Positions 1-5,989 of a DNA stretch of 6,628 bases are shown in pieces (positions within the stretch are counted from its first letter, which is position 1; each line of letters starts with the position of its first letter). Source of the stretch: Angelakisella sp. (GTDB lineage: Bacteria; Bacillota; Clostridia; Oscillospirales; Ruminococcaceae); NCBI GenBank assembly GCA_020024515.1, contig JAHHTR010000115.1, positions 1 to 6,628 of the forward strand. The letters are read 5' to 3'. Made by a program: the position numbers and the translations under genes. Below the pieces are notes generated by a model, which was not told the DNA's origin, searched no databases, and worked only from the letters and a program-made list of their open reading frames with translations.

Positions 1-563
1 GTTTGAGAATAGTGTAAATTCATAGGTAACTAAAACATGTTTCGCATATACTTCATCGTGTCAATCGTTTGAGAATAGTGTAAATTCATAGGTAACTAAA
101 ACGCTTTGCCATGTTTTCAACCTTTCCTCAAAGTTTGAGAATAGTGTAAATTCATAGGTAACTAAAACATTCAAAAATACATTGTCTCCTTTGAAACCGT
201 TTGAGAATAGTGTAAATTCATAGGTAACTAAAACTAATATACCGCGCTCTTATATTACGGCTTGGTTTGAGAATAGTGTAAATTCATAGGTAACTAAAAC
301 AATAAGTGTTTGTTAATTTTAACATAATCGGTTTGAGAATAGTGTAAATTCATAGGTAACTAAAACAGATAGAATTTTGCAACAACAAGAAAATAGTTTG
401 AGAATAGTGTAAATTCATAGGTAACTAAAACTATAATATATTGCTGGCAAAAAAAGAGTAAGTTTGAGAATAGTGTAAATTCATAGGTAACTAAAACAAT
501 ACAAAACGAATATAACACAGAAAGCTGGTTTGAGAATAGTGTAAATTCATAGGTAACTAGAAT
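1..563 (+). CRISPR. Type II-A CRISPR array, nine repeats and eight spacers, left end outside the window
   Basis: The 36-bp repeat begins GTTTGAGAATAG and ends GGTAACTAAAAC. Copies start at 1, 67, 133, 199, 265, 331, 396, 462 and 528; the first eight are identical and the ninth has two changes. Spacers are at 37-66, 103-132, 169-198, 235-264, 301-330, 367-395, 432-461 and 498-527. All are 30 bp except the sixth, which is 29 bp, and none resembles another or anything else I could see in the window. The repeat ends form an imperfect inverted pair (GTTTGAG/CTAAAAC), so direction cannot be read from the repeat alone. The anti-repeat at 725-754 fixes it: repeat bases 1-27 of the plus-strand RNA pair with the minus-strand tracrRNA. 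The degenerate last repeat agrees, placing the old (trailer) end on the right next to the tracrRNA gene and the leader to the left, outside the window. Spacer targets cannot be told from sequence reading. Confidence 0.99.
528..563 (+). repeat. Degenerate terminal CRISPR repeat
   Basis: This copy differs from the eight identical repeats at repeat position 33 (A to G, base 560) and position 36 (C to T, base 563), so it ends CTAGAAT instead of CTAAAAC. Both changes fall outside repeat positions 1-27, the part predicted to pair with the tracrRNA, so the spacer just before it (498-527) should still yield a working crRNA. Decay of the last repeat is the usual mark of the leader-distal end of an array. 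Confidence 0.95.
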
Positions 564-592
564 CCATTAGAATTAAGTATCAACAGCAAAAT

Positions 593-609
593 GTTTTAGA
601 TAATGTAAA
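593..609 (+). repeat. Relic half-repeat beyond the array end
   Basis: The bases from GTTTTAGA (593-600) to TAATGTAAA (601-609) align with repeat positions 1-18 at 15 matches, two mismatches and one deleted base. The relic begins 29 bp after the terminal repeat, a spacer-like distance, so 564-592 is probably a fossil spacer. The 3' half of this repeat is unrecognisable and the stem-loop at 610-638 occupies its place. The alignment is short and AT-rich, so chance is possible, but similarity together with correct spacing and orientation makes a decayed tenth repeat the better explanation. Confidence 0.65.
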
Positions 610-638
610 AAGACGAAAGCAAAGTATACTTTCGTCTT
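610..638. terminator. Stem-loop between array and tracrRNA gene, probable terminator
   Basis: A perfect 10-bp stem, AAGACGAAAG (610-619) with CTTTCGTCTT (629-638), encloses a 9-base loop. On the minus strand the stem is followed by a run of five T (through the lowered bases 611-607), so it would serve as a back-up terminator for tracrRNA transcripts that pass the first terminator, keeping them out of the array in the antisense direction. On the plus strand it is followed by TTAATTAATA, a poorer T-tract, but it may still help to end the pre-crRNA. Confidence 0.6.
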
Positions 639-647
639 AATTAATAT

Positions 648-677
648 AAAAAATAAAGCCCTTGACTATCAAGAGCT
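648..677 (-). terminator. Intrinsic terminator of the tracrRNA
   Basis: On the minus strand, AGCTCTTGA (677-669) pairs with TCAAGGGCT (665-657) in a 9-bp stem with one G-U pair and a 3-base loop. It is followed by TTATTTTTT (656-648). This is a classic Rho-independent terminator and sets the main 3' end of the tracrRNA. On the plus strand no T-run follows, so it acts in one direction only. Confidence 0.88.
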
Positions 678-724
678 ATTCACACACTGTGAAGCCATAT
701 AAATGGCGATTTGGATAAATCTTT

Positions 725-754
725 ATTTGAACTTATAGTGTAAATCCCATAGGT
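725..754 (-). repeat. tracrRNA anti-repeat
   Basis: On the plus strand this stretch is a diverged copy of the CRISPR repeat, so its minus-strand transcript pairs with crRNA. Bases 725-730 (ATTTGA) match repeat 1-6 with one difference that becomes a G-U pair; 735-745 match repeat 9-19 perfectly (11 bp); 748-754 match repeat 21-27 perfectly (7 bp). Between the blocks, repeat GA faces tracrRNA AAGU, and one repeat U faces tracrRNA GG. The total is 24 base pairs in three helices. The GA/AAGU bulge is the same as in the S. pyogenes crRNA:tracrRNA duplex. Confidence 0.95.
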
Positions 755-755
755 T

Positions 756-783
756 TTGAGATATTTACATTGTAACATATAAA
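756..783 (+). promoter_or_regulatory. Probable cas9 operon promoter
   Basis: A plus-strand TTGAGA (756-761) and TATAAA (778-783), each five of six bases from consensus, are 16 bp apart. They would start transcription near 790, giving a leader of about 25 nt that holds the ribosome binding site AAGGAG at 801-806. The promoter overlaps the tracrRNA promoter on the other strand. In DNA this AT-rich such matches occur by chance, so the call rests mainly on position; read-through from the array is an alternative source of cas9 mRNA. Confidence 0.5.
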
Positions 784-797
784 TATATTTTTGTCAA
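769..797 (-). promoter_or_regulatory. tracrRNA promoter, near-consensus sigma-A type
   Basis: On the minus strand the -35 box TTGACA (797-792) matches consensus fully. It is separated by exactly 17 bp from the -10 box TACAAT (774-769), which has five of six consensus bases and is preceded by TG one base upstream, an extended -10. The predicted start is about A762, eight bases before the anti-repeat. It is the strongest-looking promoter in the intergenic region, which fits a need for abundant tracrRNA. Confidence 0.88.
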
Positions 798-814
798 CAT
801 AAGGAGAGGTAGTT

Positions 815-3800
815 ATGAAAGATTATTTTATAGGACTTGACGTAGGTACGGATTCTATTGGTTGGGCAGTGACTGATAAAAATTATATTCTGGATAAGTT
901 TAAGGGGAACGCCATGTGGGGTATTCGCCTTTTGGAAGAGAGCAATACTGCAGAAGAAAGACGAAATTTCAGAACTGCAAGAAGAAGAACAGACAGAAAT
1001 AAATATCGTTTACAATGCCTTGAAACTTTGTTTAATGAAGAAATAGCAAATGTTGATATAGCATTTTTTCAACGATTAAAAGAGAGCAATCTTTATGAAG
1101 AAGACAAAAGTACGGAAACCAAGTATTCTTTATTCAGTGACTCAACATACACTGATAAAGATTATCACAAAGATTATCCTACAATATATCATTTAAGAAA
1201 AGATCTGATAGAAAACAAAACGCCTCATGATATTAGACTTGTTTATTTGGCAATAAGTCATATAATAAAAAACAGAGGACATTTTTTATTTGATTCTGAA
1301 TTTGTAAACGATGATGAAGTGTCTGATTTTAATAATATTTGGTTAGAACTTAACCAGTATTTATCCGATAATTATAGCATAAGTTTAAATATTGATTCTA
1401 CTGAGCAACTCGAATTTGTTCTAAAAAACAGTACGCTTACTAAAACAAAGAAAAAAGAAGAAGTAGCAGATATTTTGTCAATAAATAAAAAGAATGCTAA
1501 ACAGGAATATTCAGTAATTACTCTTTTAACAGGTGGTACAGTAAGCGCCAATGAATTATTTAATAATGAAGATTATAGAGACAGTGAATGTAAAAGTGTT
1601 TGTATTAGCAGTGGTTATGATGAAAATTCAGATATTTACGAATCAACTTTCGGTGAAAATTTTGAATTGATTGAAAAAATAAAAGCTGTTTATGATTGGT
1701 CAATACTTGCAAATATTATAAAAGACAATAAATATATCTCTTTTGCAAAGGTAGAAGATTATAATAAACATAAGTCAGATTTAAAACTACTCAAAAAATA
1801 TGTAAAGCTATATTGCGATGATAAATATAATATTATTTTTAAAGACAATAAAAAAGATATAAATAACTATTTAGCTTATTCCGGTCATTCAAAGCCTACA
1901 TCAAAAATGTCTTCACCATTTGCAACAAACTGCACTCAGGAAAAGTTCTGTGAATTTTTAAAGAAAACTCTTCCCAAAGATGTAAAATCAGGTGAATACA
2001 ATGAAATGTATGAAAAAATATTGGCAGGTTCATTTATGCCAAAGATGAAGATAAAGGATAATTCGGTTATACCTATGCAAGTGACACTAAGTGAACTTAA
2101 AGCTATATTAAATAATGCATCGCAATACCTTGCATTTTTAAATGAAAAAGATAAAAATGGTATAAGCGTAAAAGAAAAAATAATATCTATACATTCTTTT
2201 AGAATACCATACTATGTTGGACCGCTTAATAAACATAGCGATAAATCGTGGATAGTGAGGCAAGAAGGTAGAATCTATCCTTGGAATTTTGAAGAAAAAG
2301 TTGATGTTGACAGAAGCGCTGAAAAGTTTATAGAAAATCTTACTTCAAAATGCACATATCTTTATAAAGAAGATGTAATACCAAAAAATTCTTTGCTATA
2401 TAGCTCATTTATGGTATTAAACGAACTTAATAATCTTAAACTTGATGGTGAAAAAACAAGCGTAGAACTTAAGCAAGCAATATATAATGATTTATTTAAG
2501 AATAAAAACAAAGTATCACAATCAGCATTAAAGAAATATTTAAAGTCAAACGGATATCCCGATGTAGAAATCAGTGGTATAGATGGCGACTTTAAGTCAA
2601 ATTTAAAATCATATATTGATTTCAAAAACATAAATTTGGGAGAAAGTGAAAAAGAGGAAATAATAAAGGCAATAACTATTTTTGGTGATGACAGAAAATT
2701 GCTTAAAAAACGTATTGTAAATAAATATGGTAAAAAACTAAGCAATGATGAGATAAAATCTATATGTAAGCTGAAATATGCAGGTTGGAGCAGACTTTCA
2801 AAGAAGTTTTTAACTGGCATTTACGGTGTAGATAAAATTGCAAAAGCAGGTGAAACAAACAGCATTATTAGGTTTATGTGGGAAACAAACAACAACCTTA
2901 TGCAGCTTTTAAGTAATAATTATACTTTTTTAGATGCTATAAAGTTTGAAAACGGAGAAAATAAGTTTACATCATTAAAAGAAGAAATTAAGAATTTATA
3001 TGTTTCACCAAAGGTTAAAAGACCTATATATCAGACTATGCAAATAGTTGAAGAAATAGTCAAGATAAAGGGTAATACGCCTACTAAAATCTTTGTTGAA
3101 GTTGCTCGTGGACCGGAAGAAAAGCAGAGAACGGTTTCAAGAAAAAACAGACTTTTGGAGTTATATAAAGACTGTAAAAAAGAGCAAGCTGATTTATTTA
3201 AACAATTACAGAATGTTAATGAAAGTGATTTAAGAAGGGATTCTCTTTATCTGTATTTTACACAGTTTGGAAGAAGTATGTACAGTGACACAAAGATAGA
3301 AATAAGTGAGCTACACAACAAAAATTTGTATGATATAGACCATATTTTTCCACAGTCAAAGATAAAGGACGATAGTATTGATAATCGTGTTCTTGTATTG
3401 AAATCCGAAAATGCAAATAAAACAAATCGATACCCAATAGATGAAAATATAAGAACAGCTAATCATAATTACTGGAAAACTCTGCTTAATAAAGGACTTA
3501 TAAGTAAAAAGAAATATGAAAGACTTGTCAGAAATACACCGCTTACCGATGATGAACTTTCTGTCTTTATATCAAGACAGCTTGTGGAAACAAGACAGTC
3601 TACAAAAGCTATTGCTGAACTTTTGGAAAAAAGATATCCAAAGCCCAATACTGAAATTGTATATGTAAAAGCGCGTTTGGTATCAGAATTCAGACAAAAA
3701 TTTGATATGGTAAAGTGCAGAGAAGTCAATGACTTGCATCATGCCAAAGATGCCTATTTAAATATTGTTGTTGGAAATGTATATAATACTCAGTTTAACC

Positions 3801-4789
3801 ATAACAGAACAGTATATATTAAAGATATACAAAAAGGGGTAAAGAGTGTAAATCGAATTTTTGATTATCCTGCAAATAACGCATGGAACGTAGACGGAGA
3901 AAGGTCTATTGATATTGTAAAGAAAACAATGCTTAAAAACAATATAAGATTTACAAGATATTCATATAAGAAAAAGGGTGGACTCTTTAATCAAAATCTA
4001 TCCAAAAAAGCAAAAGGAAAAGTTGCAATGAAAAATCTTTATCCTTATATTGACACTTCCAAGTACGGTGGATATGAAAATATTTCAGTTTCATATTTTT
4101 GTTTAGTCAGCTATACAAAGAAGGAAAAAGAAATTAGAAAGATTTTACCCATTTACACATATCGTGCCACAGAATATGAAAACAATCCACAAAATTATAT
4201 ATCAACTGCATTTGGATTGGATAATGTTAAAATTATCATAGATTGTCTAAAAGTAAACACACTTGTAAGTATTAATAATTTTAGAATGCATATAAGTGGT
4301 AATGCTGACGAAAACAGATTGATTTCTAAATCGGCTGTTCAACTTATACTTGGATACGCAAGTGAAAAGTATATAAAATATATATCTAATTATTTGCAAA
4401 AGTGTATAGATTGGAAAATAATTAAAGAAATAACAGAATTTGATAAAATAACTTTGGAAGAAAATATTTTATTATACGATAAGATAATCGATAAATTGGG
4501 AAATACAAATTTCAATGTTAAATATGGTCATTTATATGAAAATCTTTTGGATAGCCGTGAGCGGTTTTTAAATATTTCATTATATGAACAGTGTTTTACC
4601 CTTATTCAAATTTTGAAAATTTTGCATACAGACACAGTTAACGGAGATTTATCATTTTTAAATCGTGGAAAAAATATTGGAGCGCTTAGAATAAGCAAAA
4701 CAATAGAAAATTCCAAAGAAATTGCTTCGTTTAAAATAATACATCAATCTATAACAGGACTGTATGAACAGGAAATTGAGCTAATTTAA
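815..4789 (+). CDS. cas9: CRISPR-associated endonuclease Cas9, type II-A
   Basis: Cas9 is the RNA-guided effector: with crRNA and tracrRNA it unwinds matching DNA beside a PAM and cuts both strands; in type II-A it also helps choose new spacers. The 1324-aa protein is close to SpCas9 (1368 aa) in size and order: RuvC-I with IGLDVGT (catalytic D9), arginine-rich bridge helix (about 45-75, EERRNFRTARRR), REC lobe (about 76-720, with YPTIYHLRKDL at 121-131), RuvC-II (IFVEVARG, E762), HNH (YDIDHIFPQS, D842 and H843, with N866), RuvC-III (HHAKDAYLN, H975/H976 and D979) and a C-terminal PAM-interacting region from about YGGY (1084-1087) to IHQSITGLYE (1309-1318). All catalytic residues are present, so it should be an active double-strand nuclease. 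S1294 and T1296 fall where SpCas9 has R1333 and R1335, so the PAM probably differs. The start is supported by AAGGAG eight bases upstream and by the family N-terminus. It leads the cas operon. Confidence 0.99.
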   Translation: MKDYFIGLDVGTDSIGWAVTDKNYILDKFKGNAMWGIRLLEESNTAEERRNFRTARRRTDRNKYRLQCLETLFNEEIANVDIAFFQRLKESNLYEEDKSTETKYSLFSDSTYTDKDYHKDYPTIYHLRKDLIENKTPHDIRLVYLAISHIIKNRGHFLFDSEFVNDDEVSDFNNIWLELNQYLSDNYSISLNIDSTEQLEFVLKNSTLTKTKKKEEVADILSINKKNAKQEYSVITLLTGGTVSANELFNNEDYRDSECKSVCISSGYDENSDIYESTFGENFELIEKIKAVYDWSILANIIKDNKYISFAKVEDYNKHKSDLKLLKKYVKLYCDDKYNIIFKDNKKDINNYLAYSGHSKPTSKMSSPFATNCTQEKFCEFLKKTLPKDVKSGEYNEMYEKILAGSFMPKMKIKDNSVIPMQVTLSELKAILNNASQYLAFLNEKDKNGISVKEKIISIHSFRIPYYVGPLNKHSDKSWIVRQEGRIYPWNFEEKVDVDRSAEKFIENLTSKCTYLYKEDVIPKNSLLYSSFMVLNELNNLKLDGEKTSVELKQAIYNDLFKNKNKVSQSALKKYLKSNGYPDVEISGIDGDFKSNLKSYIDFKNINLGESEKEEIIKAITIFGDDRKLLKKRIVNKYGKKLSNDEIKSICKLKYAGWSRLSKKFLTGIYGVDKIAKAGETNSIIRFMWETNNNLMQLLSNNYTFLDAIKFENGENKFTSLKEEIKNLYVSPKVKRPIYQTMQIVEEIVKIKGNTPTKIFVEVARGPEEKQRTVSRKNRLLELYKDCKKEQADLFKQLQNVNESDLRRDSLYLYFTQFGRSMYSDTKIEISELHNKNLYDIDHIFPQSKIKDDSIDNRVLVLKSENANKTNRYPIDENIRTANHNYWKTLLNKGLISKKKYERLVRNTPLTDDELSVFISRQLVETRQSTKAIAELLEKRYPKPNTEIVYVKARLVSEFRQKFDMVKCREVNDLHHAKDAYLNIVVGNVYNTQFNHNRTVYIKDIQKGVKSVNRIFDYPANNAWNVDGERSIDIVKKTMLKNNIRFTRYSYKKKGGLFNQNLSKKAKGKVAMKNLYPYIDTSKYGGYENISVSYFCLVSYTKKEKEIRKILPIYTYRATEYENNPQNYISTAFGLDNVKIIIDCLKVNTLVSINNFRMHISGNADENRLISKSAVQLILGYASEKYIKYISNYLQKCIDWKIIKEITEFDKITLEENILLYDKIIDKLGNTNFNVKYGHLYENLLDSRERFLNISLYEQCFTLIQILKILHTDTVNGDLSFLNRGKNIGALRISKTIENSKEIASFKIIHQSITGLYEQEIELI

Positions 4790-4803
4790 TAAGGAGTCTT
4801 ACT

Positions 4804-5679
4804 ATGAGTTGGAGGACAGTAGTTGTAACAAAGCCATCGAAATTGGATTTACGATTGGGATACCTGGTAGTACGTGATAGTGAAAGTACGGTTAGGGTAC
4901 ATATAAATGAAATATCTGTACTTATTATTGAAACAACGCAGTCCTCCATTACTACTGCCCTTATCAGTGAACTTGTAAAGCAAAAGGTCAATGTGATATT
5001 TTGTGATGAAAAAGAAAATCCTGTTGCCAGTTTAATTTCAGAGTATGGTTCATATGACACATCATTAAAACTACGTATTCAAATTAATTGGATTTGTAAC
5101 AATAAGCAAAGTGTATGGACAAATATAGTTAATGAAAAAATTAAAAATCAAGCATTAAATTTGGAATATTTTAATTTACCTGAATCGGAAAAGCTATATG
5201 AATATATGGAGCAGCTTGAATTTAATGATGAAAGTAATCGAGAGGGGCATGCTGCAAAGGTTTATTTTAACTCTCTTTTCGGAAAGAGTTTTTCACGTTC
5301 TGATGAGTGTCCAATAAATGCTATGCTTAATTATGGATATAGTATAATTTTGTCTTGTTTTAATAGAGAAGTTGTCACCTGTGGATATTCGACAAAACTG
5401 GGAATATTTCACGATAATATGTATAACAATTTTAATTTAAGCTGTGATTTAATGGAGCCATTTAGACCTATAGTTGATAGAATTGTAAAAAAATTAAATC
5501 CAACAAAATTTGAGCATGAAGAAAAGATTGAAGTATTATCTATTTTAAGCAAAGAATTTCTGATTGATGACAGAAGACAAACTTTACTTAATACAATAAA
5601 AATATATACAAAAAGTGTTTTGGAAGCTATTGAAACGGGAGATATGTCAGTAATAAAATTTTATAAATATGAGTTATAG
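4804..5679 (+). CDS. cas1: CRISPR-associated integrase Cas1, type II
   Basis: Cas1 is the catalytic subunit of the Cas1-Cas2 complex, which joins new spacers into the array at the leader-repeat border by a transesterification reaction. The 291-aa protein has the usual type II size and two parts: an N-terminal beta-rich region (about 1-85) and an alpha-helical catalytic region. The metal-binding residues of the family are visible as E147 (REGHAAKVYF), H203 (GIFHDN) and E218 (CDLMEPFRP), with D215 close by. The opening MSWRTVVV is typical of type II-A Cas1. The gene starts 14 bp after cas9, with its own AAGGAG (4791-4796) seven bases before the ATG, and overlaps cas2 by 11 bp, so it is surely part of the same operon. 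Nothing suggests damage. Confidence 0.98.
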   Translation: MSWRTVVVTKPSKLDLRLGYLVVRDSESTVRVHINEISVLIIETTQSSITTALISELVKQKVNVIFCDEKENPVASLISEYGSYDTSLKLRIQINWICNNKQSVWTNIVNEKIKNQALNLEYFNLPESEKLYEYMEQLEFNDESNREGHAAKVYFNSLFGKSFSRSDECPINAMLNYGYSIILSCFNREVVTCGYSTKLGIFHDNMYNNFNLSCDLMEPFRPIVDRIVKKLNPTKFEHEEKIEVLSILSKEFLIDDRRQTLLNTIKIYTKSVLEAIETGDMSVIKFYKYEL

Positions 5680-5989
5680 ATTTATGAGAGTAATGGTATT
5701 TTTTGATTTACCCACAAATACAAGTATTGATAGAAGAATTTACAGAAAATTTAGAACCAATTTAATAAAAAATGGTTTTATGATGATTCAGGAATCGGTC
5801 TATGTAAAGTTATCTTTAAATCAAACTCAGACAATGCAAATAATACAGGATATAAAGAAAATAAAACCTGAAAAAGGGCTTGTACAAATATTGACTGTTA
5901 CCGAAAAACAATTTTCAAAAATGGAAATGCTATGTGGTAAGTCTGTAAGTAATGTTATTGATAGCGATGAAAGGCTTGTGATATTATGA
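5669..5989 (+). CDS. cas2: CRISPR-associated protein Cas2, type II-A
   Basis: Cas2 dimers bridge two Cas1 dimers in the spacer-integration complex and serve there mainly as structure. The 106-aa protein shows the ferredoxin-like Cas2 pattern: a first strand RVMVFFDLP with the conserved aspartate D13, the Arg/Lys-rich helix RRIYRKFRTNLIKNGF, strand QESVYVKLSL and the C-terminal LTVTEKQFSKME typical of type II-A. The start at 5669 gives MSYRFMRVMVFFDLP, the form of the family N-terminus seen in streptococci; starting at the later ATG (5684) would lose it. No clear ribosome binding site precedes the start, and the gene overlaps the end of cas1 by 11 bp, so translation is probably coupled to cas1. 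Its stop codon overlaps the csn2 start. Confidence 0.97.
   Translation: MSYRFMRVMVFFDLPTNTSIDRRIYRKFRTNLIKNGFMMIQESVYVKLSLNQTQTMQIIQDIKKIKPEKGLVQILTVTEKQFSKMEMLCGKSVSNVIDSDERLVIL

Larger units (their letters stand above)
648..762 (-). ncRNA. tracrRNA: tracrRNA
   Basis: This RNA pairs with the crRNA repeat and forms the scaffold that Cas9 binds; its duplex with the repeat is the substrate for RNase III processing in type II systems. Reading the minus strand 5' to 3', the predicted start is near 762, then comes the anti-repeat (754-725), then four hairpins: a nexus with stem GATTT/AAATC and loop ATCC (721-708), a GCCAT/ATGGC hairpin (707-694), a TTCACA/TGTGAA hairpin (693-679) and the terminator hairpin (677-657) with its T-rich tail. 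The hairpins abut with linkers of zero, zero and one base. A near-consensus promoter lies at the expected distance upstream. Expected length is about 115 nt, with a longer form of about 155-160 nt if the stop at 610-638 is used. The gene is divergent from cas9, as in Streptococcus pyogenes. Ends are predicted, not measured. Confidence 0.93.

Noticed and set aside
1..563. Reading the array on the minus strand, where the repeat begins GTTTTAGTTACC like many type II repeats
   Set aside because: The anti-repeat in the tracrRNA pairs with the plus-strand repeat 5' part and reproduces the S. pyogenes bulge, and the degenerate repeat is on the right, so plus-strand transcription fits better.
679..693. 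The palindrome TTCACACACTGTGAA as a protein operator
   Set aside because: It lies inside the tracrRNA and is explained as one of its hairpins; no regulator gene is present to suggest otherwise.
659..694. A further decayed repeat in the register slot between the relic and the anti-repeat
   Set aside because: Alignment with the repeat shows only short scattered matches, and the stretch is explained by the tracrRNA terminator and hairpin.
564..814. A small protein gene between the array and cas9
   Set aside because: No open frame with a plausible start site was seen, and nearly all of the stretch is accounted for by the relic repeat, terminators, tracrRNA and promoters.
2362..2820. A 152-codon open frame on the minus strand inside cas9
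   Set aside because: It lies wholly antisense to conserved Cas9 REC sequence, has no ribosome binding site I can see, and its serine/leucine/phenylalanine-rich product is what antisense of an AT-rich, lysine-rich gene gives.
3469..3729. An 86-codon open frame on the minus strand inside cas9
   Set aside because: It is antisense to the segment between HNH and RuvC-III, which is clearly coding on the plus strand, and has no independent support.
4749..5060. A 103-codon minus-strand frame across the cas9-cas1 junction
   Set aside because: It overlaps the Cas9 C-terminus and Cas1 N-terminus, both recognisable, and resembles no known family.
5684..5989. Later cas2 start at ATG 5684 (MRVMVFFDLP)
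   Set aside because: The upstream start gives the MSYRFMR N-terminus typical of type II-A Cas2 and an overlap with cas1 suited to coupled translation.
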